Positions 7,982 through 14,087 of a stretch of DNA of 14,087 bases are shown here, piece after piece. The stretch is taken from assembly GCA_002343845.1 (NCBI GenBank), contig DDSQ01000186.1:12828-26914 (forward strand). Direction: 5' to 3'. How positions within the stretch are numbered: position 1 is the stretch's first letter; the number at the start of each line of letters is the position of its first letter. The stretch comes from Planctomycetes bacterium UBA2386. Lineage in GTDB: Bacteria; Planctomycetota; UBA1135; UBA2386. Made by a program: the position numbers and the translations under genes. Below the pieces are notes generated by a model, which was given only the letters and a program-made list of their open reading frames with translations, was not told the DNA's origin and did not search any database.

Positions 7982-9501
7982 CCGGCCTCCCTCGCGGCCA
8001 ACGCCCGCGCCGCCTCGTGCCGATCGTCGAACGGCACCACGCTGTCCTTGAAGATCTGGTAGGTCTCGTGGCCCTTGCCGGCGATCAAGACCGTGTCGCC
8101 GGGCTGGGCCTGACCGATCGCCGTGCGAATCGCCTCGGCGCGGTCGACGATGCGGCAGGTCTGCGCCGCGCAGCCGTCCAGGCCGCGCTCCATCTCGTCG
8201 AGGATCGCCTCGGGATCCTCGCTGCGCGGATTGTCGCTCGTCAGGTAGGCGAACTGGGCGTGCCGGCCGACGGCAGCCGCCATCGGCGCACGCTTGCCGC
8301 GGTCACGATCGCCGCCGCAGCCGAACACCACGTGCAGCTTGCCTTCGGCGAGGCCGGCGAGCGTGCCGCAGACCTTGTCGAGCGCGTCCGGCGTGTGCGC
8401 GTAGTCGACGAACGTGCGGATGCGTCCACCGGTGCCGATCGGCGCGTCGACGAGTTCGAGGCGACCGGGAACCGAGCGCGCGTCCTCGAGAGCGCTGGCG
8501 ACGGTCAACTCGCTGGCGCCGAGCGACAACGCGGTGGCCGCGGCGGCGAGCGCGTTGTGGACGTTGTGCAGACCGACGAGCCGCAGGAACAACTCGACGC
8601 GGCCGTTCGGCATCACCATCGTGAACCGCGTGCCGTCCGGACCGGCGACGATGTCCTCTGCCCGCACGTCCGCGTCGGGCGACAACCCGAACCAGAGCAC
8701 GCGCACGCCCGCCGGGAGCTGTTCGGCCATCGCCGGCGCGGCGGCATCGTCGCGGTTCAGCACCGCGCAACTGCCCGGCTGCAGACCCGCGAACAACCGC
8801 GCCTTCGCCGCGCAGTAGGCGTCCATCGTACCGTGGTAGTCGAGGTGGTCCTGCGTCAGGTTCGTGAACACCGCCGTCGCGAAGCGGACGCCGCGAACCC
8901 GGTCCTGGTCGAGACTGTGGCTCGACACCTCCATCACGCACGCGCTCGCGAAACGGTCCGCCATCTCGCGCAGATACCCTTGGATGCGCACCGGATCCGG
9001 CGTCGTGTTCGACGCCGGGATGCGCCGGCCGCCGAACTCATAGGCGATGGTGCCGAGCAGCCCGACCTGGCGGCGGTCGGCCTGCAGGCAGGCGCGAACC
9101 AGGTGCGCGGTCGTGGTCTTGCCGTTGGTCCCGGTGATGCCGACGACGCTGATCGCGCGCGACGGATCGCGGTAGTAGTAGCGGGCCGCGTCGGCGAGCG
9201 CCTCGCGCGCATTGTCGACGACCAGCACCGGCACCGGCAGCGACAGCGGCTGGTCGGCGACGACCGCGACCGCGCCACGCGCGATCGCCTGCTGCGCGTA
9301 GAGCGCGCCGTCGTTCTTGGCGCCGCGGATCGCGAAGAACAGGTTGCCGGCGCGCACTTCCGAGGAATGGAAGGCCAGGCCGTCGATGGCGAGATCTCGC
9401 CAACGCAGCACCTCGCGCGGCTGCAAGCAGTCGCGGATCTCGCGCAAACGCACGTAACCCTGCCCGGACGGGAGTCCGGACGGGTAAGCCAGTTCTGTCA
9501 T
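7966..9501 (-). CDS. murE: UDP-MurNAc-dipeptide--meso-diaminopimelate ligase (MurE)
   Basis: MurE is the cytoplasmic ATP-dependent ligase that adds the third stem-peptide residue. The 511-residue product has the P-loop GITGTNGKTTT (121-131), SNTTPDP (164-170), EVSSHSLDQDR (191-201), the carbamylated-lysine site AAKARLF (231-237), DYAHTPDAL (366-374), DNPR (423-426) and GKGHE (475-479). DNPR is the signature of enzymes that use meso-diaminopimelate rather than L-lysine, so the wall is predicted to be DAP-type. The ATG at 9501 directly abuts the ftsI TAG stop (TAGATG). Only a weak G-rich stretch lies upstream, so translation probably relies on coupling to ftsI. The C-terminus overlaps murF by 16 nt with the preferred murF start. 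Confidence 0.97.
   Translation of the reverse strand: MTELAYPSGLPSGQGYVRLREIRDCLQPREVLRWRDLAIDGLAFHSSEVRAGNLFFAIRGAKNDGALYAQQAIARGAVAVVADQPLSLPVPVLVVDNAREALADAARYYYRDPSRAISVVGITGTNGKTTTAHLVRACLQADRRQVGLLGTIAYEFGGRRIPASNTTPDPVRIQGYLREMADRFASACVMEVSSHSLDQDRVRGVRFATAVFTNLTQDHLDYHGTMDAYCAAKARLFAGLQPGSCAVLNRDDAAAPAMAEQLPAGVRVLWFGLSPDADVRAEDIVAGPDGTRFTMVMPNGRVELFLRLVGLHNVHNALAAAATALSLGASELTVASALEDARSVPGRLELVDAPIGTGGRIRTFVDYAHTPDALDKVCGTLAGLAEGKLHVVFGCGGDRDRGKRAPMAAAVGRHAQFAYLTSDNPRSEDPEAILDEMERGLDGCAAQTCRIVDRAEAIRTAIGQAQPGDTVLIAGKGHETYQIFKDSVVPFDDRHEAARALAAREAGWLPR
7986..7990 (-). promoter_or_regulatory. Shine-Dalgarno of murF
   Basis: GGAGG on the minus strand, inside the 3' end of murE. It is 4 nt from ATG at 7981 and 16 nt from ATG at 7969. 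The spacing favours the longer form of MurF, although 4 nt is slightly short. Confidence 0.6.
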
Positions 9502-11553
9502 CTACCGCCCTACCGCCGTTGTCCCTGGAGCCGACGGGCTCCAGCCTGAGTCACCAGGAGAAGTCGATGCTTCGCGAACCTGACCGTTCGCGCCGTTCGG
9601 CGATTCCTGGCGCAGCAGCCGCCGCTGTTCCAGTTGTTGGCACTGGAGCAGCAACCGCACCGCCGGCGGCGCAGCATAGCTACCGCCGTAGAATCGCGCA
9701 CTGTCGTCCTTTTGCAGCACGCACACCGCGAGCCATCGCGGCGCCTCGACCGGACTGAACCCGACGAAGCTCGCGTTGCGCACGCTGATCGTGCCGCGCC
9801 CAGGCACGGGCACGTTGCTCGCCGCGGTGCCGGTCTTGCCGGCGACCACGCCGTGCAGATCGATCCCCAGCTCCTTCAACATGGTGGCGTGCAGGAATGT
9901 TCCGGTGGCGTGCGGATCGGCGCTGACGACGTCGACCATCGCCAACCGCACGGCTTCGACGACCTCCGGACGGAAGCGCGAGCCGTTCGCCGCGTCGCGC
10001 GGCTCCGCATCGCGGCGCATCCGCACCTGGGCGCCGGCCCCGCGAAACAGCCGCAGGTACGCCCGCGCGACGTGCATCGCCGTGACTTCGTGCTCGTAGC
10101 CGAAGCTGAACGAGATCGCGCTGTTGGCCTGGAACCTGCGCAGCGGGACGCCGGGAGCGAACGACTCCTTGTGGGTGCCGCCGAGGCGGTGCGGGATGCC
10201 GAGAGCCAGCGACGTCCCGACGCCGTAGAAGCGCATGTAGTCCTGCCACTGCGCACGGTCGAGCAGCAGCCCGCAGTAGGCCGCACCGATGTTGCTGCTG
10301 TTGACGAGGATCCCGTGCGCGTCGAGCTCGGCGCAGTCGTGGTCATCACGCACCGGCTTGCCCCGCCCCAGCCTGGCGATGCGCTCGCGATAGTCGGCGC
10401 TGCCGGGAGCGCAGTCGAACACGTGCTGCCAGTCGAGCGCGCCAACCTCGTGCGCGTAGGCGAGCACGAGCGGCTTCACGATCGAGCCGGGCTCGAACAC
10501 GTTCTGCGTCGGCGTGAACGAGGCGGCCTGGGGGTTCTTGGCATCACGATGCCAGGAGGCGGCGGCGAGCACTTCGCCGCTTTCGATCTCGACCAGCACC
10601 AGCGCCCCCCACTTCGGGATCGTGATCTTGCCCTCGCGCGCACCCTTCTCGGCCTGTGCCGCGAGCTCACGCGTGGCGATGCGCTGCAGTTCGATGTCGA
10701 TGGTGGCGCGCAGCACGTGCGGCTGCGGTTGCTCGGCGAGCGGCGCCAGGAAGTACGGCCGCCCGCGCCCGTCCTTCAAGAAGCGGCGCGACGTCGCCTC
10801 GTCAGGATCCAGTTCGCCGCTCGTCTCGAGCCCGCTGACGCCGCGGGTGACGAGCACGCGTTTGCCCTCGGCGTCCTTGCCCCACGCGGTCTCGACGTGG
10901 CCGACGACGCCGAAGGTCAGGCCGCGTTCGGGGTACTCGCGCCGGAACGAGCGCAGGAAGTGCAGCGTGATCGACTGCCAGCGCGCCTCGGTGGCGAGGC
11001 GCCGCAGGGCCTTGACGACCGAGAGCACTTCGACTTCGGAGGCGACGAGCACGTCGGCGCGCGTCGGGTGGCCAGCAGGCAACGGACCGCTGGCCGGCAG
11101 TTCGGCGACACGGAACGCGCGCTGCAACACGCGCGCGAGGCGTTCGACGTGGCGCGCGCGCGCGTCGGCGCGTTCGGCGAGTTCGGGGTCGTCGACGAGC
11201 GCCAGGGCGACCGCGTCGATCCAGTCCGCGAGCCAGCGGCGCAAGCGGTCGCTGTCCTTCTGCGCGGCCACCGGCAGGCGGATGTCCGCGCGAACCTCGT
11301 ACGACTCGCAATCGACGGCGAGCACGACGCCGCGACGATCGACGATCGTGCCGCGCGGGGCCGGAACCGCTTCCTCGCGGTAGGCCTGGTTGTCGGCGGT
11401 CTCGCGCACCAGCCGCAGCGGCGCGCGCCCGCTTCGCTCGAGTTCGCCGCCCTGCGCGACCTGCACCCAGCCGAGCCAACCAGCGAGGAACACCGGCACG
11501 GCTCCGAGCAGGCCGAACGTGAACCTCAGGCGCGTGATCTCGACGCGGCTCAT
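9502..11553 (-). CDS. ftsI: Septal peptidoglycan transpeptidase, class B PBP (FtsI/PBP3-like)
   Basis: This is a class B penicillin-binding protein, the D,D-transpeptidase partner of FtsW in septal crosslinking. The 683-residue product has one N-terminal membrane anchor (about 12-33), then RGTIVDRRG (67-75), which starts the PBP dimerisation domain, and a GVSGLE motif (238-243). The transpeptidase domain has all three active-site motifs: SIVK with Ser357 and Lys360, SSN (419-421) and KTGTA (573-577). There is no transglycosylase domain and no PASTA repeat. The last 50 or so residues are Ser/Gly/Pro-rich and look disordered. The ATG at 11553 overlaps the ftsL-like stop as TGATG; a weak GGGAG lies further upstream. 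It is the only gene in the run with a TAG stop. Its place between the ftsL-like gene and murE is canonical. Confidence 0.95.
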   Translation of the reverse strand: MSRVEITRLRFTFGLLGAVPVFLAGWLGWVQVAQGGELERSGRAPLRLVRETADNQAYREEAVPAPRGTIVDRRGVVLAVDCESYEVRADIRLPVAAQKDSDRLRRWLADWIDAVALALVDDPELAERADARARHVERLARVLQRAFRVAELPASGPLPAGHPTRADVLVASEVEVLSVVKALRRLATEARWQSITLHFLRSFRREYPERGLTFGVVGHVETAWGKDAEGKRVLVTRGVSGLETSGELDPDEATSRRFLKDGRGRPYFLAPLAEQPQPHVLRATIDIELQRIATRELAAQAEKGAREGKITIPKWGALVLVEIESGEVLAAASWHRDAKNPQAASFTPTQNVFEPGSIVKPLVLAYAHEVGALDWQHVFDCAPGSADYRERIARLGRGKPVRDDHDCAELDAHGILVNSSNIGAAYCGLLLDRAQWQDYMRFYGVGTSLALGIPHRLGGTHKESFAPGVPLRRFQANSAISFSFGYEHEVTAMHVARAYLRLFRGAGAQVRMRRDAEPRDAANGSRFRPEVVEAVRLAMVDVVSADPHATGTFLHATMLKELGIDLHGVVAGKTGTAASNVPVPGRGTISVRNASFVGFSPVEAPRWLAVCVLQKDDSARFYGGSYAAPPAVRLLLQCQQLEQRRLLRQESPNGANGQVREASTSPGDSGWSPSAPGTTAVGR

Positions 11554-11804
11554 CAGAGCACGGGCTCCCGCCGCTGCCCTTCGGCCGCCAGGTGCCGCCA
11601 GTGCGCCGCGGCGAGCCGCTCGGGCGAGGCGTCGCGCAGACGCTCGACCTGGAGCCGGCGGAACTCGACGACGCGATCCCACACCTCGCGGTAGGAGTGC
11701 TCGACCCGGTGGCGGCAGCGCGCGTTGTCGGCGCGCAGCGCCGCCGTGCCGATCGCGAGACCGACCGCGAGAGCGAACAACAGTCCGGCCAACAACCACC
11801 TCAT
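11553..11804 (-). CDS. ftsL: Small bitopic protein in the ftsL position (FtsL-like)
   Basis: The 83-residue product starts almost directly with a membrane segment (about residues 3-22). It continues as a charged, Arg/Glu/Leu-rich helical region likely to face the periplasm. FtsL proteins are short bitopic divisome proteins that form coiled coils with FtsB and help activate FtsWI. They have little sequence conservation, so this call rests on position between rsmH and ftsI, size and topology. It lacks the usual cytoplasmic N-terminal tail, and the predicted helix is short for a long coiled coil. The ATG at 11804 overlaps the rsmH stop (ATGA) and has a perfect AAGGAGG 7 nt upstream, which sets the start and argues that it is translated. 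An unrelated small membrane protein is the alternative. Confidence 0.7.
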   Translation of the reverse strand: MRWLLAGLLFALAVGLAIGTAALRADNARCRHRVEHSYREVWDRVVEFRRLQVERLRDASPERLAAAHWRHLAAEGQRREPVL

Positions 11805-12751
11805 GCCGCCTCCTCCTTGCGGATGCCGCAACGCAGCTTGGCGCTGCGGGACCGCGGGTTGTCGCGCAGCTCGTCGGGAGCCGCGGTGATCGGTTTCTTG
11901 GTCACGACCTCGCAGTGCGCACGCAGGAAGTGCTTCACCAACCGGTCTTCGAGCGAGTGGAACGAGATCACGCACAGCCGGCCGCCCGGCCGCAGGCAGT
12001 CGAGCGCCGCGCGCAGCCCACGTTCGAGCTCGCCGAGCTCGTCGTTCACGTGCATGCGGATCGCCTGGAACGTGCGCGTCGCCGGGTGGATGCGACCACC
12101 ACGCGCCGGTGCCGGCATCGCCTGGCGGACGAGCTCGGCCAGCTGCAAGGTGCGGACGATCGGGGTGCGCGAACGCGCCGCGACGATCGCGCGCGCGATG
12201 CGGCGGCTGTAGCGCTCCTCGCCGAGCTGGAAGATGGTGTCGGCGATTTCCCGCTCACTGGCATCCGCCAACCACGACGCCGCCGATTCACGCGACGACG
12301 TGTCCATCCGCATGTCGAGAGGCCCGTCGGCCATGAACGAAAAACCCCGCTCGGGACGGTCCAACTGCATGGAACTCACGCCCAGATCGAGCAACACGCG
12401 GTCGCAGCGGGACTGACCGATCGCCGCCAACGCCTCGTGCATCCGAGAGTGAGGAAGGTGGTGCAGCGAGACCTTGGCTTCTGCGCCGGCGGCCGCGGCC
12501 TCTGCCAGAGCCGCCCGCGCCGAAGCCAAGATCTCGCTGTCCCTGTCGAGTCCCACCAACACTCCGTCGCGACCGATGCTCGGCACGATTGCCCTCGCGT
12601 GCCCACCGGCTCCGACCGTTCCATCGACGACCACCAACCCTGTTCGCAGCTCGAGCGTCGCCACCACTTCGCGCAGCAACACCGGGCGGTGCACGAGATG
12701 CCTGTTCTCGTGCTGCCCGCCACCGCTACGCTTCGTGCTCGCTTCGTCCAT
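11801..12751 (-). CDS. rsmH: 16S rRNA (cytosine-1402-N4)-methyltransferase (RsmH/MraW)
   Basis: RsmH methylates N4 of C1402 in 16S rRNA using S-adenosylmethionine and is a standard second gene of dcw clusters. The 316-residue product has HRPVLLREVV (21-30), the SAM motif DGTVGAGGHA (43-52), LLDLGVSSMQLD (120-131), RGFSFMADGPLDMRMD (135-150), RIHPATRTFQAIRMHVNDEL (220-239), ISFHSLEDRLVK (262-273) and NPRSRSAKLR (298-307). All are typical. The N-terminus has an extra 15 or so polar residues before the conserved start region, but no later ATG fits. The ATG at 12751 has AAGGGAAG upstream. It is 81 bp after mraZ, the only real gap in the operon, and that gap holds a hairpin. Confidence 0.98.
   Translation of the reverse strand: MDEASTKRSGGGQHENRHLVHRPVLLREVVATLELRTGLVVVDGTVGAGGHARAIVPSIGRDGVLVGLDRDSEILASARAALAEAAAAGAEAKVSLHHLPHSRMHEALAAIGQSRCDRVLLDLGVSSMQLDRPERGFSFMADGPLDMRMDTSSRESAASWLADASEREIADTIFQLGEERYSRRIARAIVAARSRTPIVRTLQLAELVRQAMPAPARGGRIHPATRTFQAIRMHVNDELGELERGLRAALDCLRPGGRLCVISFHSLEDRLVKHFLRAHCEVVTKKPITAAPDELRDNPRSRSAKLRCGIRKEEAA
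11809..11818 (-). promoter_or_regulatory. Strong Shine-Dalgarno of the ftsL-like gene
   Basis: AAGGAGGAGG on the minus strand, inside the 3' end of rsmH. The AAGGAGG core is 7 nt from the ATG at 11804, close to ideal spacing. It is the strongest ribosome site I see in the cluster and is the main evidence that this short reading frame is a real gene. Confidence 0.8.
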
Positions 12752-12791
12752 GCGCTACTTCCCTTGACCACCCGACAGCAGCCGCTGGACA

Positions 12792-12812
12792 CGCACCCTG
12801 ACCGAGGGTGCG
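12792..12812 (-). other. Hairpin in the mraZ-rsmH spacer
   Basis: Perfect 8-bp inverted repeat with a 5-nt loop: CGCACCCT, then AGGGTGCG on the minus strand. It sits 20 bases after the mraZ stop. No T-tract follows in the transcription direction, so it is not a typical intrinsic terminator. It could be an attenuator, a processing site or an mRNA-stabilising stem. A 10-bp palindrome, AGCACGTGCT, lies next to it at 12815-12824. Confidence 0.55.
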
Positions 12813-12832
12813 GCAGCACGTGCTCGAACCAC

Positions 12833-13303
12833 TCAGGGGTTCACGGGCGCCGATGGAGCAGGACCGACCAGACTGGCAAAGAGCGTTTCCTCGTCGGGCT
12901 TCGCGTCGGCCAACGCCGTGTCGAGGTTGGCAGGCGACCAGATCTCGAGGACCCGGCCGGTGCCGACCAACACGACGGGCTGGCTCGCAGCGAGACCCGC
13001 GTACTTGAGCAGTGGCTCCGGCACACGAATGCGACGGTTGCCATCCGGCTCGACAGCCTCCGAGTGGCCGAGAAATCGCCGACAGATGGCTCGGTGGGCA
13101 CGGCTGCCTGGGACGGCCCTACCGATCCGGTCGACGAGTTCACGAAACCCTTCGGCGTCGTGCAGGAGCAGGCAGCGATCCAGGCCGGCGGTCAGGTGGA
13201 ACTTCCACTGCGCCTTCGGAACCTCGTCCAGGATCCGACCGGGCAGAACGAGTCTGCCCTTGTCGTCCAGGCCGTGCTCCGAGCTGCCAAGGAAGGTGAC
13301 CAT
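12833..13303 (-). CDS. mraZ: Transcriptional regulator MraZ
   Basis: MraZ is an AbrB-fold DNA-binding protein that forms ring-shaped oligomers and regulates dcw clusters by binding short tandem repeats upstream of its own gene. The 156-residue product has the two SpoVT/AbrB-like repeats. The first has FLGSSEHGLDDKGRLVLP (4-21), matching the family D.KGR...P motif. The second has EPDGNRRIRVP (85-95), the matching D..R.. .P motif. The C-terminal 20 or so residues are a Pro/Ala-rich extension. The ATG at 13303 fits the family N-terminus; no good Shine-Dalgarno is visible, and the leader is predicted to be short. A promoter with a TTGACA -35 and five GTGG repeats lie directly upstream, consistent with autoregulation. 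It heads the operon, as in most bacteria. Confidence 0.95.
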   Translation of the reverse strand: MVTFLGSSEHGLDDKGRLVLPGRILDEVPKAQWKFHLTAGLDRCLLLHDAEGFRELVDRIGRAVPGSRAHRAICRRFLGHSEAVEPDGNRRIRVPEPLLKYAGLAASQPVVLVGTGRVLEIWSPANLDTALADAKPDEETLFASLVGPAPSAPVNP

Positions 13304-13345
13304 CGCGTCACGACCAGGGCCGTTGCCGTGCCCAAGTCGTCGCGG

Positions 13346-13373
13346 ATGGTAGCGATCGCTAAACCACTGTCAA
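13346..13373 (-). promoter_or_regulatory. Predicted sigma-70-type promoter of mraZ and the dcw operon
   Basis: On the minus strand there is a perfect TTGACA (-35) at 13368-13373, a 16-nt spacer, and TACCAT (-10, 4 of 6 matches to TATAAT) at 13346-13351. Transcription would start near 13339, giving a leader of about 36 nt before the mraZ ATG. The -35 lies between two GTGG repeats. The spacer holds the palindrome AGCGATCGCT. The consensus applies to group 1 sigma factors; the spacing is one base below optimum. Confidence 0.6.
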
Positions 13374-13408
13374 CCACGATCTACCACGCTTCACCCACGA
13401 TCCCCCAC
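13364..13408 (-). promoter_or_regulatory. Tandem GTGG repeats, probable MraZ binding boxes
   Basis: Five GTGG units on the minus strand (CCAC on plus, beginning at 13364, 13374, 13384, 13395 and 13405). The spacing is 10, 10, 11 and 10 bp, about one helical turn, so all face the same side of the DNA. E. coli MraZ is known to bind TGGG repeats separated by 5 bp, also with a 10-bp period, upstream of mraZ. The two right-hand units here also read TGGG. The array surrounds the -35 element, which fits repression by the mraZ product. The GTGG version is inferred from position and period. Confidence 0.75.
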
Positions 13409-13539
13409 CCAACCGCCCGCCCCTTCGGGATTGGCTACACCCCATGGTGCCGCGATCCCCGCCCCACCACGACCTCAAGGGTCGCCCGAAGTCGGTGAGG
13501 CAGAAAAAAACCGCCCGATTTCCCCGGAACCGACCGCCC

Positions 13540-14087
13540 ATGAAGAAGCCTCTCGCCCCGCTCTGGCTGCTCCCGCTCCTTGCCGCGTGCAGCGGCAACG
13601 AGATCGTCGGCCTCCATCTCCACCTGCAGCCGGATGGCGGCGCGTCGTTGACCACGAAGGCCCTGGTCGCAACGGCGGCCCCGAGCCCCGCCGAAGGCGT
13701 CGCCCGCGGCGTCGCCTGGGGCAAACGCGCGGCCCTCGTGCACAGCCAGGGCACCGTCGGCACGCTGGCCGACCTGCGTTTCGGCGACGACACGCTGCAG
13801 TTCCTGCCGCGCCTCGACGCCAACAAGTTGACGGTTCGCCTGCAGCGCAGCGCCACCGCCGGCTGGGTCGCGGCCCTGGTGCCCGACAAGAACACGCGCC
13901 GCGAACTGGCCCTGGTGCACGACCCGCTGGGCAAGACCAAGGAGATCGGCGACGTGCTGCGCATCGAGCTCGTGCTGCCGGGCGCCGTGAACGGCAGCAG
14001 CGTGCTGCCGACGGCGCGCGGCGTCGAAGCCGGCCGCGAGTCGAACCGCGCCTGGCTGTCGATCCCGGTCGAGACGGCGCGCGACGA
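13540..14087 (+). CDS. Putative lipoprotein, 3' end outside window (LppM/DUF3153-like?)
   Basis: The open frame from ATG at 13540 runs to the window edge with at least 182 codons and no stop. The N-terminus KKPLAPLWLLPLLAAC is a typical signal peptide with a lipobox (LAAC, Cys17), so it is predicted to be an exported, lipid-anchored protein. The mature part begins with a beta-rich stretch containing a DGG turn. Near the edge it reads RIELVLPGAVNGSS ... RAWLSIPVE. That pattern resembles the LppM/DUF3153 group of lipoproteins, but I rate this as a weak inference. No clear Shine-Dalgarno precedes the ATG. It is divergent from the dcw operon and could share regulation with it; a functional link is not shown by the sequence. 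Confidence 0.75.
   Translation, partial: MKKPLAPLWLLPLLAACSGNEIVGLHLHLQPDGGASLTTKALVATAAPSPAEGVARGVAWGKRAALVHSQGTVGTLADLRFGDDTLQFLPRLDANKLTVRLQRSATAGWVAALVPDKNTRRELALVHDPLGKTKEIGDVLRIELVLPGAVNGSSVLPTARGVEAGRESNRAWLSIPVETARD

Larger units (their letters stand above)
13304..13539. other. Divergent intergenic region between mraZ and the lipoprotein gene
   Basis: 236 bp separate the two divergent starts. The half next to mraZ holds the promoter and GTGG repeats. The half next to the lipoprotein gene has an A7 run at 13504-13510, but I see no convincing -35/-10 pair and no clear terminator on the plus strand. No RNA gene is apparent. Confidence 0.6.

Noticed and set aside
9634..11694. 686-codon open frame on the plus strand, antisense to ftsI
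   Set aside because: Low-complexity Arg/Ala/His composition and no motifs; the opposite strand encodes all three transpeptidase motifs.
12792..12812. Intrinsic terminator after mraZ
   Set aside because: No T-tract follows the hairpin in the transcription direction; listed as a hairpin only.
11390..13498. 702-codon open frame on the plus strand, antisense to mraZ, rsmH and ftsL
   Set aside because: It crosses several real genes and the mraZ promoter, and shows no domain.
13504..13510. A7 run as part of a terminator or promoter
   Set aside because: No convincing stem next to it on either strand and no matched -35/-10 pair.

Overview
This window is almost entirely one peptidoglycan-synthesis and cell-division (dcw) gene cluster. 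It is read leftward on the minus strand from about 13.3 kb down to base 19. DNA is very GC-rich (roughly 70% by eye), and most stop codons are TGA. MurE carries the DNPR motif of meso-diaminopimelate-adding ligases. Together with a lipobox protein at the right edge, this points to a diderm, DAP-type bacterium. Several family motifs deviate in ways I associate with Planctomycetota or relatives: LEQN instead of HEQN in MurG, a non-Tyr residue in the FtsW S-x-GG-T motif, and QPHQ/EACE in MurC. This assignment is an inference and is not proven by the window.

Layout, in transcription order (right to left): a divergent lipoprotein gene on + that runs off the right edge (13540 onward); a 236-bp divergent intergenic region with a promoter and five helically phased GTGG repeats (likely MraZ boxes); mraZ; an 81-bp gap with a perfect hairpin; rsmH; a small ftsL-like gene; ftsI (PBP transpeptidase); murE; murF; mraY; ftsW; a single-pass membrane protein with two LysM domains; murG; murC; murB, ending 18 bp from the left edge.

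From rsmH to murB every junction is an overlap (ATGA, TGATG, GTGA or longer), a direct abutment (TAGATG) or a 4-nt gap. This indicates one long, translationally coupled operon. The enzymes form a connected pathway. MurB and MurC make UDP-MurNAc-L-Ala, MurE and MurF add DAP and D-Ala-D-Ala, MraY and MurG build lipid I and lipid II, and FtsW/FtsI polymerise and crosslink at the septum with FtsL. RsmH and MraZ are the usual cluster leaders. murD, normally between mraY and ftsW, is absent, so the D-Glu-adding step must be encoded elsewhere.

I see no mobile elements, CRISPR arrays, tRNAs or rRNAs. The main points of interest are the mraZ operator/promoter, the LysM protein between ftsW and murG with a G9 tract, the missing murD, and several substitutions in hallmark motifs (MurB, MurG, FtsW). 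I did not find evidence for a wholly new system; this is a variant of a well-known one.
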